A stretch of DNA of 64,000 nt from Microbacterium aurugineum (GCF_023101205.1 NZ_CP078078.1:1798001-1862000), one strand, 5' to 3'. Positions 37,085 to 46,360 are shown, counted from the stretch's first letter. A program made the numbers and translations. The notes: generated by a model not told the origin, from the letters alone.

Positions 37085-38448
37085 CGGATGACGTCGAAGT
37101 CGGCGCCGAGCGCGTCGAGCTTGGCGAGGAACTTCTCGTAGCCGCGGCTGAGGATGTCGACGCCGGACACCTTCGACTCCCCGGTGGCGGTCAGCGCCGC
37201 GATGACGTGGCTGTAGCCGCCGCGAAGGTCGGGGACCACGATGTCAGCGCCGTGCAGCGGCGTGGGGCCGGTGACGACGGCGGCCTGCTCGAGGTCGCGA
37301 CGCGGGACCCGACGCGGGCCGTCCTGGAGACCCCGGGGGTGGACGACGATGTCGGCGCCCATCTTGACCAGCGCATCGGTGAAGCCCATCCGGTTCTCGT
37401 ACACGGTCTCGTGCACGACGGAGCGACCGTGTGCCTGGGTGAGCGCGACGACCAGCGGCTGCTGCCAGTCGGTCATGAAGCCGGGGTGCACATCGGTCTC
37501 GATCACGACGGGCTTGATCTCGCCGTCGCGACGGAAGAGGATGCCGTCTTCCTGGATGTCGAACCAGCCGCCCGCCTTGCGGAAGACGTTGAGGAACGTC
37601 AGCATCTCCTGCTGCTTGGCGCCGCCGACGAAGATCTCGCCGTCAGTGGCCAGCGCGGCGGAGGCCCAGGATGCCGCCTCGTTGCGGTCGAAGATCGACC
37701 GGTGGTCGTAGCCGCGGAGCTTCTCGACGCCCTCGATCACGATGACGCGGTTCGGCTCGTAGGAGATGATCGCGCCCATCTTCTGCAGCACGGCGATCAG
37801 GTCCATGATCTCGGGCTCGATGGCTGCGTTGCGCAGCTCCGTGACCCCCTCGGCGCGGACGGCCGTGAGCAGAACCTGCTCGGTCGCGCCGACGCTCGGG
37901 TACGGGAGATGGATGTTGGCGCCGTGCAGCCGCGTTCCCCCGGTCGAGAGGCGGATGCCGCTGGGGAGCTTCTCGACGATCGCGCCGAACTTGCGCAGTG
38001 CGTCCAGGTGGAAGTCGATGGGGCGGTCGCCGATGCGGCACCCGCCGAGGTCGGGGATGAACGCCTGTCCGAGACGGTGCAGCAACGGGCCGCAGAACAG
38101 GATCGGGATACGGGAGGCCCCCGCGTGCGCGTCGATCTCCTCGAAGTGTGCGGACTCCACGTCGCTGGGGTCGAACACGAGCGAGCCGGGCTCGTCGCCC
38201 TCGGAGACCCTGACGCCGTGCACCTCGAGCAGCGAACGCACGACGGCGACATCGCTGATGGCGGGGACGTCGCGCAGCGTGCTGACCGTCTCGCCGAGGA
38301 GGGACGCGACCATGGCCTTCGTGGCCAGGTTCTTCGCGCCCTTGACGTCGACACGGCCGCGGAGTGGACGTCCGCCTCGAATGGCGAGGACGTCTCCGGT
38401 GAGTGCAGGGACTCCGTCCGGAAGAGCGTCGCGCACAGGTGTCGTCAT
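37081..38448 (-). CDS. murA: UDP-N-acetylglucosamine 1-carboxyvinyltransferase
   Basis: First committed step of peptidoglycan synthesis: PEP plus UDP-GlcNAc. The N-terminal substrate motif GRVDVKGAKNLATKAMVASLL contains the conserved Lys-Asn. The active-site cysteine, the fosfomycin target, is present as Cys137 in DLGGCRIGDRPIDFH. Length is 455 aa. ATG 38448 is chosen; the open frame upstream is probably untranslated. It is 65 nt after leuD and starts the murA-plsC-gpsA-ddl envelope block. Confidence 0.95.
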   Translation of the reverse strand: MTTPVRDALPDGVPALTGDVLAIRGGRPLRGRVDVKGAKNLATKAMVASLLGETVSTLRDVPAISDVAVVRSLLEVHGVRVSEGDEPGSLVFDPSDVESAHFEEIDAHAGASRIPILFCGPLLHRLGQAFIPDLGGCRIGDRPIDFHLDALRKFGAIVEKLPSGIRLSTGGTRLHGANIHLPYPSVGATEQVLLTAVRAEGVTELRNAAIEPEIMDLIAVLQKMGAIISYEPNRVIVIEGVEKLRGYDHRSIFDRNEAASWASAALATDGEIFVGGAKQQEMLTFLNVFRKAGGWFDIQEDGILFRRDGEIKPVVIETDVHPGFMTDWQQPLVVALTQAHGRSVVHETVYENRMGFTDALVKMGADIVVHPRGLQDGPRRVPRRDLEQAAVVTGPTPLHGADIVVPDLRGGYSHVIAALTATGESKVSGVDILSRGYEKFLAKLDALGADFDVIR

Positions 38449-38513
38449 TCGGAGCCTCACTTCATTTACGGATGTCGGGGGCGGGTTGCCCCTGGCTCCC
38501 CCGCCCCCACCGT

Positions 38514-39110
38514 CTACTGAACGGGAAGGGTCCGTGGCCGCCACGACTCGCGACGGGCCTCGAACTGCGCGATCTTGTCTTCGTTGCGCAGCGTGAGCCC
38601 GATGTCATCGAGCCCTTCGAGGAGCCGCCATCTAGTGTAATCGTCGATCCCGATGTCGGCCTGGACGTCGCCGATGGACGCCGTCCGCGCCTCGAGGTCG
38701 ACGGTCATCGACACCCCGGGATTCCGGTCGATCTCGGCCCAGAAACGCTCGAGATCCTCTTCGGAGATGGTCGCCGCGAGGAGGCCCTGCTTGCCGGAGT
38801 TACCGCGGAAGATGTCGGCGAAACGAGGGCTGAGCACGACCTTGAAGCCGAAGTCGCGCAGGGCCCAGACCGCGTGCTCACGGCTGGAGCCGGTGCCGAA
38901 GTCGGGTCCGGCGAGAAGCACGGACGCGCCCTGGAACGCCGGCTGGTTGAGGACGAACTCCGGGTCCTGGCGCCATCCGTGGAACAGCGCATCCTCGAAG
39001 CCGGTCTTGGTGACCCGCTTGAGGAAGACGGCGGGGATGATCTGGTCGGTGTCCACGTTCGAGCGCTTCAACGGCGCCGCGATGCCGGTGTGAGTGGTGA
39101 ACTTCTCCAT
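38514..39110 (-). CDS. leuD: 3-isopropylmalate dehydratase small subunit
   Basis: Swivelling-domain subunit of isopropylmalate isomerase in leucine synthesis. Signatures are [25 protein letters not shown] and [47 protein letters not shown]. Length is 198 aa. It lies 3 nt after leuC, forming a two-gene unit under the leucine leader. Confidence 0.97.
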   Translation of the reverse strand: MEKFTTHTGIAAPLKRSNVDTDQIIPAVFLKRVTKTGFEDALFHGWRQDPEFVLNQPAFQGASVLLAGPDFGTGSSREHAVWALRDFGFKVVLSPRFADIFRGNSGKQGLLAATISEEDLERFWAEIDRNPGVSMTVDLEARTASIGDVQADIGIDDYTRWRLLEGLDDIGLTLRNEDKIAQFEARRESWRPRTLPVQ

Positions 39111-39113
39111 GAT

Positions 39114-40559
39114 TCAGAACCCTTCGGTCAGATCGCTCGGGCTGGACAGCGTGCCACGGATCGCGGTGGCGGCGGCGACGAGCGGCGACACGAGATGTGT
39201 GCGCCCTCCCTTGCCCTGACGGCCCTCGAAGTTGCGGTTGGATGTGGAGGCGCAGCGCTCCCCCGGCGCGAGCTGGTCGGGGTTCATGCCCAAGCACATC
39301 GAGCAGCCGGCGAAGCGCCACTCCGCTCCGAAGTCCTTGATGACCTTGTCCAAGCCCTCCGCCTCGGCCTCCAGGCGCACCCGCGCGGATCCGGGGACCA
39401 CCATGACGCGGACGCCGTCCGCCTTCTTCTTGCCTTCGATGACCGAGGCGAAGGCGCGCAGGTCCTCGATGCGACTGTTCGTGCACGACCCCATGAAGAC
39501 CGCATCCACCGGCACTTCCTTGAGCGGCGTGCCGGGGGTCAGGTCCATGTACTCCAGCGCACGCTCCGCCGCGGCGCGTTCGTTGGGATCGACGATCTGC
39601 GCCGGGTCCGGCACGGAGGCGGACAGCGAGCTTCCCTGACCGGGGTTGGTCCCCCAGGTCACGAACGGTTCGAGCTCGTCGGCGTCGATGAACACCTCGG
39701 CGTCGAACGTCGCGCCCTCGTCGGTCGGCAGCGTGCGCCAATAGGCGACCGCGTCCTCCCAATCCTGGCCCTTGGGCGCGTGCGGGCGCCCCTCGAGGTA
39801 CGCGAAGGTCGTCTCGTCAGGGGCGACCATGCCTGCGCGCGCACCGGCCTCGATCGACATGTTGCAGATCGTCATGCGCCCCTCCATCGAAAGGGCGCGG
39901 ATCGCGCTGCCGCGGTACTCGAGCACGTAGCCCTGTCCGCCACCCGTGCCGATCTTCGCGATCACCGCAAGGATGATGTCCTTCGCCGTGACCCCGGGAC
40001 GCAGCGTCCCGTCGACGTTGATCGCCATCGTCTTGAACGGCTTGAGCGGAAGCGTCTGCGTGGCCATGACGTGCTCGACCTCGCTCGTGCCGATACCGAA
40101 CGCCATCGCACCGAACGCCCCGTGGGTCGAGGTGTGCGAATCTCCGCAGACCACCGTGATCCCCGGCATGGTCAGACCGAGCTGCGGCCCGACGACGTGC
40201 ACGATGCCCTGCTCCGCGTCACCGAGTGAATGCAGACGCACACCGAACTCCGCCGCGTTGCGTCGCAGGGTCTCGATCTGCGTGCGGCTGGTGAGGTCGG
40301 CGATCGGCTTGTCGATCTCCCAGGTCGGCGTGTTGTGGTCCTCGGTCGCGATCGTGAGGTCGAGCCGGCGCAGCGGTCGTCCTTCGGTGCGCAGCCCATC
40401 GAAGGCCTGGGGGCTCGTCACCTCGTGCACGAGGTGCAGGTCGATGTAGATCAGGTCGGGCTCGCCGTTGTCGCCCTTGACGACCAAGTGGTCGTCCCAG
40501 ACCTTCTCGGCGAGTGTCCTGCGGCGTGACGGATCAGCACTGTGTGCGGGGGTGGTCAT
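39114..40559 (-). CDS. leuC: 3-isopropylmalate dehydratase large subunit
   Basis: Aconitase-family [4Fe-4S] subunit. Cluster cysteines appear in [14 protein letters not shown] and [13 protein letters not shown], and the N-terminal motif is [58 protein letters not shown] is also family-typical. Length is 481 aa from ATG 40559, with AGGAGA upstream. A leucine-codon leader peptide precedes it by 59 nt, predicting attenuation control. Confidence 0.97.
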   Translation of the reverse strand: MTTPAHSADPSRRRTLAEKVWDDHLVVKGDNGEPDLIYIDLHLVHEVTSPQAFDGLRTEGRPLRRLDLTIATEDHNTPTWEIDKPIADLTSRTQIETLRRNAAEFGVRLHSLGDAEQGIVHVVGPQLGLTMPGITVVCGDSHTSTHGAFGAMAFGIGTSEVEHVMATQTLPLKPFKTMAINVDGTLRPGVTAKDIILAVIAKIGTGGGQGYVLEYRGSAIRALSMEGRMTICNMSIEAGARAGMVAPDETTFAYLEGRPHAPKGQDWEDAVAYWRTLPTDEGATFDAEVFIDADELEPFVTWGTNPGQGSSLSASVPDPAQIVDPNERAAAERALEYMDLTPGTPLKEVPVDAVFMGSCTNSRIEDLRAFASVIEGKKKADGVRVMVVPGSARVRLEAEAEGLDKVIKDFGAEWRFAGCSMCLGMNPDQLAPGERCASTSNRNFEGRQGKGGRTHLVSPLVAAATAIRGTLSSPSDLTEGF

Positions 40560-40600
40560 TGCGTGTCTCCTGTGGCTGACGGTTCGGCCCACGATGGACT

Positions 40601-40701
40601 CCGCGACGAGGAGGGGCTCTAGATCGAGGTCTCGTCGCGGCCCATAAGAAGAAGGAGCACGGTCCGCATGACGTCAGATTACCACCGCTCGGCCGTGCTC
40701 C
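40601..40701 (-). promoter_or_regulatory. leuCD attenuator: paired leader stems
   Basis: Two perfect stems flank the leucine codons. GGAGCACGG/CCGTGCTCC (40693-40701 with 40654-40662) covers leader codons 3-5. CCGCGACGAG/CTCGTCGCGG (40631-40640 with 40601-40610, 20-nt loop) begins just after the leucine run. A ribosome stalled on Leu codons would mask the first arm of the second stem. No U-tract follows, so termination may be Rho-dependent or control may act on translation. Confidence 0.7.
40619..40669 (-). CDS. leuL: Leucine attenuation leader peptide upstream of leuCD
   Basis: A 16-codon ORF on the minus strand encodes [16 protein letters not shown] and stops at TAG. Codons 5-8 are four consecutive leucines (CTC CTT CTT CTT); CTT is otherwise rare in this GC-rich genome, which should make translation sensitive to charged tRNA-Leu. 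It ends 59 nt before leuC, and its codons 10-13 overlap one arm of a 10-bp stem. This matches the classic design of amino-acid attenuators. It is too short for ordinary gene finders. Confidence 0.85.
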   Translation of the reverse strand: MRTVLLLLMGRDETSI

Positions 40702-40749
40702 GATCCGCCATGACACTCTGTTGAGCACCGAACGACCGAGAGGCACCGC

Positions 40750-42045
40750 ATGACCGTCGCACACCCCCGCTTCGCCACCCGCGCGGTCCATGCGGCGCGC
40801 GACCGGGAGACCGCCGCATCGCGCGCGACACCGATCTACCTGACGGCGGGCTTCGAGTTCGACGACTTCGATCACGCGGCCGACCACTTCCGCACCGGAG
40901 CGGGCTTCGGCTACACCCGCACCGGGAACCCGACCGTCCGCGCCGTGGAACGCCAGCTCGCCGCGCTGGAGTCGGGCGCGGACGCCGTGCTCGTCGCCAG
41001 CGGCCAGGCGGCGGTCGCCACAGCCCTGCTCACCGTCGCGGCCGCCGGCGACCACATCGTGTCGTCCACGCACATCTACGAGGGCACCCGGGGCCTGCTC
41101 CTCGACAACCTCGCGCGGCTCGACATCGAGACGACGTTCATCGACGACATCGCCGACCCGGACGCCTGGCGGAGCGCGATCCGCCCGAACACCCGCGCGC
41201 TGTTCGCCGAATCGATCGCGAACGCCCGCAACGACGTGCTCGACATCCGCGCCGTCAGCACCGTCGGGGAAGAGTTCGCGATCCCGCTGATCGTCGACAA
41301 CACCCTCGCGACACCGGCGATTCTGCGCCCTCTGGAACACGGCGCCGCGATCGTGGTCCACTCGGCGTCGAAGTTCCTCGCCGGGCATGGTTCCGTGCTG
41401 GGTGGCGTGATCGTCGACGACGGACGCTTCGACGCCGAAGGCGCAGGCCACAACGCGCCCCATCTCGTGCTCCCGGGCCGCGGCGACGCGCCCAGCGTCT
41501 TCGCGCGCCACGGAGGCCGCGCTCGCATCGCCTATGCCCGGGAGTCGGTGGCTCCGCGATTCGGCGCCTCGCCCTCCCCGTTCAATGCGTTCCTGATCGG
41601 CCAGGGCGTGGAAACACTCGGACTGCGCGTGGAGCGGCAATCCCGCAGCGCCCTGCAGATCGCCCGCTGGCTCGAAGAGCATCCGGAGGTGGAAAGCGTC
41701 GACTACGTCGGCCTGCCGTCGCACCCTGACCACGCGACCGCGAACCGGTACCTGGAAGGCGGATTCGGCTCGGTGTTCACGTTCACGCTCCGGGGCGGCC
41801 TCCCGGCAGCACGACGATTCGTCGAGCAGGTGCAGGTGTTCACGCACATGACGCACCTCGGCGATGTGCGATCCCTGGTCCTGCACCCCGGGACGACGAG
41901 CCATGCTCAGCGCACCGAGCAGGAGCGCGAGGGGCTCGGCGTGCGTGCGGGCACGCTCCGGCTCTCGGTGGGCATCGAGGACCTCGACGACCTCCTCTCG
42001 GATCTGGCACAGGTGCTCGAGGGCGTGCGGGAGACGGTGGCATGA
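40750..42045 (+). CDS. O-acetylhomoserine sulfhydrylase-type PLP enzyme
   Basis: Cys/Met-metabolism PLP family, 431 aa. The cofactor lysine is K208 in VVHSASKFLAGHGSVLGG. Other marks are GYTRTGNPTVRAVERQLAALE and THMTHLGDVRSLVLHPGTTSHAQ. The length and the CGS-plus-insertion pattern (FDAEGAGHNAPHLV region) favour O-acetylhomoserine sulfhydrylase (MetY) over cystathionine gamma-synthase. It overlaps the following monooxygenase gene by ATGA. It is divergent from the leuCD leader. Confidence 0.85.
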   Translation: MTVAHPRFATRAVHAARDRETAASRATPIYLTAGFEFDDFDHAADHFRTGAGFGYTRTGNPTVRAVERQLAALESGADAVLVASGQAAVATALLTVAAAGDHIVSSTHIYEGTRGLLLDNLARLDIETTFIDDIADPDAWRSAIRPNTRALFAESIANARNDVLDIRAVSTVGEEFAIPLIVDNTLATPAILRPLEHGAAIVVHSASKFLAGHGSVLGGVIVDDGRFDAEGAGHNAPHLVLPGRGDAPSVFARHGGRARIAYARESVAPRFGASPSPFNAFLIGQGVETLGLRVERQSRSALQIARWLEEHPEVESVDYVGLPSHPDHATANRYLEGGFGSVFTFTLRGGLPAARRFVEQVQVFTHMTHLGDVRSLVLHPGTTSHAQRTEQEREGLGVRAGTLRLSVGIEDLDDLLSDLAQVLEGVRETVA

Positions 42046-43355
42046 GCCGCCTTCAGCACTTCGGCTGGTTCCTCGCCCGCGGCTTCGGGCCGCAGGGCTG
42101 GGGGTACCCGTCCCTCGACTGGGATTACGACTGGACGCGTCCCGAGGTCTATCAGGAGGCGGCACGGACGCTCGAGCAGGCGGGGTTCGACCTGGTCATC
42201 ATCGAGGACGCGCCGTCGCTGGGTTCGCCCTCGACGATCGACCTGCGCGTGCGCCACGCGTTCGGCGGGCCGAAGCACGATCCGCTGCTGTTGGCCCCCT
42301 ACCTCTTCCAGGCGACGAGGCATCTCGGTGTGGTGCCGACCGTGAACCCTGCGGCGCACCTCCCCTATACAGCGGCGCGCCAGTTCGCGACCCTGCAGCA
42401 CGCGAGCGGACATCGGCTGGGACTCAACGTGGTCACCGACACCGGCAGCGCGCGTCACTTCTCCGACGCCCCGCAGCTCGGCCACGACGAGGCGTACGAC
42501 CGCGCCGAGGAATGGCTCGCCGGGATCCGTGCCCTGTGGCACAGCTGGGAGGACGGCGCCCTCATCGCCGATCGCGCGACCGACGTGTTCGCCGACGGCT
42601 CGCGGCTGCGCGCTGTCGAGCACCGTGGCGAGCACTTCGCCTTCGACGGCCCGCTCAACGCCCTCCCCTTCACCGACGGCGACCCTGCGATCGTCTCCCC
42701 CGGAGGTTCCGGTCGCGGGCTCGGGTTCGCGGGCGCGAACTCCGATGTGCAACTCGCCCTCGCACCGCTGAACGAGAAGTCGGTGCGCGACTACCGCTCC
42801 CGGGTGCACGCGGCTGCCGTCGCCGAAGGACGACGCCCCGAGGACGTCAAGGTCCTGTTCGCCATCCAACCCGTGATCACGCCGTCGCGCGAAGAGGCGG
42901 ATCGCGTCGTGGCGGCCTCCGCGCACCCCGACGACGGAGCACTCCTGCAGATCGCCCGCAAGCAGTCCAGCGATCTCGAGACCGATCTGACCTCCCTCGA
43001 TCTCGACGAACCCCTGCCTCCCTCGCTCTTCGGCTCCCACGTCTCGCGCGGCAGCATTCAGCGTCTGATCGGCGACCGTGGAGAGGACGCCCCGTTGCGC
43101 GCGCACCTGACGGCGCTCGCCCGGACCGGACGGATCAGCGATCGGACGGGCTTCGTCGGAACCGCGGACGAGTTCGCCGACCTGATCGAAGAGCTCGGCG
43201 AATGGGGCAACGATGGCGTGCTGCTGTGGGGAGACTTCCATCCGGTCACGCTGCATCGCACGCTCGACGAGCTCGTGCCGATCCTGCGCCGTCGCGGCAT
43301 CCTCCGCCGGGAGTACTCGCACGGCGGCCTGCAGGCGAACCTGCACGCGTTCTGA
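42042..43355 (+). CDS. NtaA/SnaA/DszA-family FMN-dependent monooxygenase
   Basis: A 437-aa two-component flavin monooxygenase of the bacterial-luciferase superfamily (LLM class). NtaA-type marks are WDYDWTRPEVYQEAARTLEQAGFDLVIIEDAP at the start, RQFATLQHASGHRLGLNVVTD, and SPGGSGRGLGFAGANSDVQLA. Family members oxidise nitrilotriacetate, dibenzothiophene, dimethyl sulfide or related compounds with reduced FMN supplied by a separate reductase. Translational coupling to the sulfhydrylase gene suggests a sulfur-scavenging role (inference). No flavin reductase gene is adjacent. Confidence 0.87.
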   Translation: MSRLQHFGWFLARGFGPQGWGYPSLDWDYDWTRPEVYQEAARTLEQAGFDLVIIEDAPSLGSPSTIDLRVRHAFGGPKHDPLLLAPYLFQATRHLGVVPTVNPAAHLPYTAARQFATLQHASGHRLGLNVVTDTGSARHFSDAPQLGHDEAYDRAEEWLAGIRALWHSWEDGALIADRATDVFADGSRLRAVEHRGEHFAFDGPLNALPFTDGDPAIVSPGGSGRGLGFAGANSDVQLALAPLNEKSVRDYRSRVHAAAVAEGRRPEDVKVLFAIQPVITPSREEADRVVAASAHPDDGALLQIARKQSSDLETDLTSLDLDEPLPPSLFGSHVSRGSIQRLIGDRGEDAPLRAHLTALARTGRISDRTGFVGTADEFADLIEELGEWGNDGVLLWGDFHPVTLHRTLDELVPILRRRGILRREYSHGGLQANLHAF

Positions 43356-43373
43356 CCGGCCGTCAGGCGACCG

Positions 43374-43871
43374 TCACCAGCCCAGCGAGCCCGGCCCGCC
43401 TTTGAAGGGACCGACGACGGACGAGGTGACCCACCCGCCGTAGTACCCGCCGGGTTGCGGTACCACGACCTCGCCGCCGACCGTGCACTCGTCCATCGGT
43501 GCGGCGTAGACGGCGACCCGATCGGTCAGCATCTCGAAGCCCGGAGAGGGATGCGGGTAGTTCCAGGCCGCCCCCTGGCGCAGGGTGTCTCCGCTGCGCA
43601 CGTCGAAGTAACGGGCGGCCCCCTTGAACTCGCAGAACGACGAGCCCGAGGCCTCGACCAGTGCGCCGGGGACGAAGTCGGCCATCGGAAGGTAATACAC
43701 CGGAGGGTGACTCGTCTCCAGCACACGCACGGCATCGCGGGTGTCAGCGATCAGGTTCCCCGCAAGGCGGATGGTGATGCGCTCGCCGACGGGCTCGACG
43801 CGCGGCGGCCTCGGGTAGTCCCAGACGGACTCCTGACCGGCGGCGGGGATTTCGGGGCGAGGTCTGCGCAT
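43374..43871 (-). CDS. DUF427 domain protein
   Basis: A 165-aa soluble protein. DUF427 features are RVLETSHPPVYYLPMADF, the signature SSFCEFKGAARYFDV and the final WNYPHPSPGFEMLTDRVAVYAAPMDECTVGGEVV. The family occurs widely in actinobacteria and fungi with no established biochemical role. It is divergent from the LON-domain gene, with a 36-nt gap. Confidence 0.88.
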   Translation of the reverse strand: MRRPRPEIPAAGQESVWDYPRPPRVEPVGERITIRLAGNLIADTRDAVRVLETSHPPVYYLPMADFVPGALVEASGSSFCEFKGAARYFDVRSGDTLRQGAAWNYPHPSPGFEMLTDRVAVYAAPMDECTVGGEVVVPQPGGYYGGWVTSSVVGPFKGGPGSLGW

Positions 43872-43907
43872 CTGTTCACTGTACGTCTCTCGGTGTTGAC
43901 TGGTGCC

Positions 43908-44504
43908 ATGACCGCCCTCCCGATGTTCCCGCTCGGCTCGGTGCTGTTCCCGTACACCCCGCTTCCGCTCCGCGTGTTCGAGCCGCGCTATCTCACCTTG
44001 ATCGGGCGGATTCTGGACGAGGATGACCCGCGATTCGGTGTCGTTCTCATCGAACGCGGCCAGGAGGTCGGTGGGGGCGACCAGCGCCGTCGCATCGGGA
44101 CGACCGCGCGGCTGGTCAGCATCTCCACCGGCGCTGACGCGCTGGTCGCCGTCGCCGTCGGCACCGAACGGTTCTCGGTCGACGAGTGGCTGGCTGACGA
44201 GCCATATCCCCGAGCCGAGGTCACGCCGCTGCCGGAGCTCGACTGGAACGACCAGCTCACCCCGATGCGCACGGAGGCCGAGGCCATCGTGCGGCGCACC
44301 CTCGCGCGCGCCCCCGAGGCCCCGTGGGATTCCGGCACGGAGCTCTCGGACGATCCGATCGCCGCGGCATGGCAGCTCGCGGCGATCGCACCTCTCGGCG
44401 AGTACGACAGATACGCCCTCTTGCAGTCCGCCACAGTCGGGTCGCTGCTCCGTCAGATCATCGACCTCACGCTCGAGGCCGAGCTTCTGTGGTCAGACGA
44501 GTGA
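43908..44504 (+). CDS. LON-substrate-binding-domain protein (standalone)
   Basis: A 198-aa protein consisting of a Lon N-terminal-like domain without ATPase or protease parts. The start LPMFPLGSVLFPYTPLPLRVFEPRYLTLI is diagnostic, followed by RFGVVLIERGQEVGGGD and IGTTARLVSI. Standalone members may bind misfolded proteins, but their role is not established. It converges on terC with a 23-nt gap. Confidence 0.88.
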   Translation: MTALPMFPLGSVLFPYTPLPLRVFEPRYLTLIGRILDEDDPRFGVVLIERGQEVGGGDQRRRIGTTARLVSISTGADALVAVAVGTERFSVDEWLADEPYPRAEVTPLPELDWNDQLTPMRTEAEAIVRRTLARAPEAPWDSGTELSDDPIAAAWQLAAIAPLGEYDRYALLQSATVGSLLRQIIDLTLEAELLWSDE

Positions 44505-44527
44505 GACGTCGCTGACGCTGACGGAGC

Positions 44528-45532
44528 TCACTCCGCCGGCGTCGCGACCCTCGCCGCTCGCTTCTCCCGCGAGGAGGCGATCAGGCTCGCGATCGTCGCG
44601 ATGGTCATCGACGCCAGGATCACCCCGAGCGAGACCATGTTGCTGATGTCGGGCACCCATTCGACGTGCTCGCCGCCGTTGATGAACGGCAGCTCGTTGA
44701 CGTGCAGGGCGTGGAGGATCAGCTTGACACCGATGAAGCCCAGGATGACGGCGATGCCGTAGTGCAGGTAGCGGAGACGGTCGAGCAGGTCGCCGAGCAG
44801 GAAGTAGAGCTGACGAAGACCCATGAGCGCGAAGATGTTGGCAGCGAAGACGAGGAATCCGTTGGTCGTGATCTCGAAGATCGCGGGGATGGAGTCGATC
44901 GCGAAGATCAGGTCCGTCACTCCGATGGTGATGAAGACGATGACCATCGGGGTCCACATGCGCTTGCCGTCCACCGTGGTGCGGATCTTGGACCCGTCGT
45001 ACGTCTCGCTGATGTCGATCCGACGCCGCAGCAGGCGGACGACGAAGTTCTCGCGCTGCACCTCACCCTCGTGGTCTCCGTCCGGCATGGCCTGACGGAT
45101 CGCCGTCCAGATGAGGAACGCCCCGAAGATGTAGAAGATCGGCGAGAAGTTCTCGACGATCGCGACGCCCGCGAGGATGAACAGGCCACGCAGGATGAGG
45201 GCGATGATGATGCCGACCATCAGCACCTGCTGCTGGAGACGTCGCGGCACCGCGAACTGAGCCATGATCAGCACGAACACGAACAGGTTGTCGATCGACA
45301 GGCTGTATTCCAGTGCCCAGCCGGTGATGAAGTCACCCGCATTCTGCCAGCCGCCGACGTTGCCGAGGAGCACGGCGAAGAGGAGCGCGAGGCCGACGTA
45401 GAACACCACCCAGAGGGTGGACTCCTTCGTGGACGGGATGTGCGGCCGCAGCCGGATGAGCAGCAGATCGGCGATCAGGATGATCGTGAGGACGACCATC
45501 GACGTGATCTCGAACCAGACGGGGATTTCCAA
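44528..45532 (-). CDS. TerC/Alx-family membrane protein (probable Mn2+ exporter)
   Basis: A 334-aa integral membrane protein with about eight hydrophobic helices. TerC signatures: TGWALEYSLSIDNLFVFVLIM, and TDLIFAIDSIPAIFEITTNGFLVFAANIFALMGLRQLYFLL with paired acidic residues likely to bind metal. A cytoplasmic loop holds RRRIDISETYDGSKIRTTVDGKR. The start is TTG 45532 (LEIPVWFEI). A yybP-ykoY riboswitch immediately upstream supports manganese homeostasis, as shown for Alx and some TerC relatives. Confidence 0.92.
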   Translation of the reverse strand: MEIPVWFEITSMVVLTIILIADLLLIRLRPHIPSTKESTLWVVFYVGLALLFAVLLGNVGGWQNAGDFITGWALEYSLSIDNLFVFVLIMAQFAVPRRLQQQVLMVGIIIALILRGLFILAGVAIVENFSPIFYIFGAFLIWTAIRQAMPDGDHEGEVQRENFVVRLLRRRIDISETYDGSKIRTTVDGKRMWTPMVIVFITIGVTDLIFAIDSIPAIFEITTNGFLVFAANIFALMGLRQLYFLLGDLLDRLRYLHYGIAVILGFIGVKLILHALHVNELPFINGGEHVEWVPDISNMVSLGVILASMTIATIASLIASSREKRAARVATPAE

Positions 45533-45544
45533 CGGCGCACTGCA

Positions 45545-45669
45545 CCTTTCGCGAAGGGTCGGGAATGACTCGAAAGTCTCTCCCCCGCACAGTGGTGCGT
45601 CGCGCGCCCGGAGCAACGATGACGGTGCTCGTGATGACGTTACGCGCGGATCCGGGATACTCCCTCTCG
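45545..45669 (-). ncRNA. yybP-ykoY (Mn2+) riboswitch upstream of terC
   Basis: Reading the minus strand, the P1 helix CGAGAG (45664-45669) pairs with CUUUCG (45571-45576). The invariant GGAGUA (45658-45663) follows the first arm and GAGA (45577-45580) precedes the second, exactly the layout of this manganese-sensing class. The P1 3' arm CUUUCG can instead pair with CGAAAG (45546-45551), which contains the terC Shine-Dalgarno GAAAGG. Mn2+ binding would thus free translation. Confidence 0.85.
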
Positions 45670-45799
45670 CTCGGGCAATGCTACCGGAGTGCTGGGAGCG
45701 TGGGGAACCGCCCACGCGGCGGACATCGACGGAACAGGATCTGAGACGATGAGGACTCCGTCGACACTTCCCGGGTGAGAGACACCGAACGGAATCAGG

Positions 45800-46360
45800 A
45801 TGCCCGTGCAGACGAGTGATCAGAAATGGGCGGCCCAGGCCGCGGCAGGCGACGAGAGCGCCTTCCGCGAGCTGTACCGCGCGCATGTCCGGCCGGTCTA
45901 CTGGATCGCCCGAGGGATACTCGCATCGGCCGCCGATGCGGAGGATGTCACGCAGGAGACGTTCGTCGTCGCCTGGCGGAAGCTCCCCGCCCTCGACCTC
46001 CAGGGCGAATCGATCCTGCCGTGGTTGGCGACGATCTGCCGGTTCCAGGCCGCGAACCGGCTCCGCCAGCAGCGACGTGATCAGGCGCACACCGCCGAAG
46101 CCGTGGATGCGACGCTGTTGCCGGACACGATCAGCGTGGAGGAGCAGGTCATCACGTCTGAGCTCGCCGCACGGATCGCCGCCGAGGTGGGCACCCTGAA
46201 CGAGCTCGACCGGGAGATCTTCCGACTCTGCGCGTCTGAGGGCTACGCCTACCAGGCGGCCGCCGAAGAGTTGGGCATCACCCACGCCGTCGTCCGAAAC
46301 CGTCTCTCCCGAGTGCGCACCCGACTGCGCGGTACCGTCCAGGAAGCGAGAGACGCATGA
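45800..46360 (+). CDS. ECF-type RNA polymerase sigma factor
   Basis: A 186-aa sigma-70-family factor. Region 2 is at about residues 18-85 (FRELYRAHVRPVYWIARGILASAADAEDVTQETFVVAWRKL) and region 4 at about 125-180 (LNELDREIFRLCASEGYAYQAAAEELGITHAVVRNRLSRVRTRL). There is no SnoaL or other extension. ATG 45800 lies close to its AGG; GTG 45806 is an alternative start. It overlaps the next gene by ATGA, which usually marks a sigma/anti-sigma pair. Confidence 0.92.
   Translation: MPVQTSDQKWAAQAAAGDESAFRELYRAHVRPVYWIARGILASAADAEDVTQETFVVAWRKLPALDLQGESILPWLATICRFQAANRLRQQRRDQAHTAEAVDATLLPDTISVEEQVITSELAARIAAEVGTLNELDREIFRLCASEGYAYQAAAEELGITHAVVRNRLSRVRTRLRGTVQEARDA

Noticed and set aside
42090..42110. 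A segment resembling the tRNA-Gln acceptor end within the monooxygenase gene
   Set aside because: It matches only a few bases (GGGGTACC) and lies inside a conserved coding sequence.
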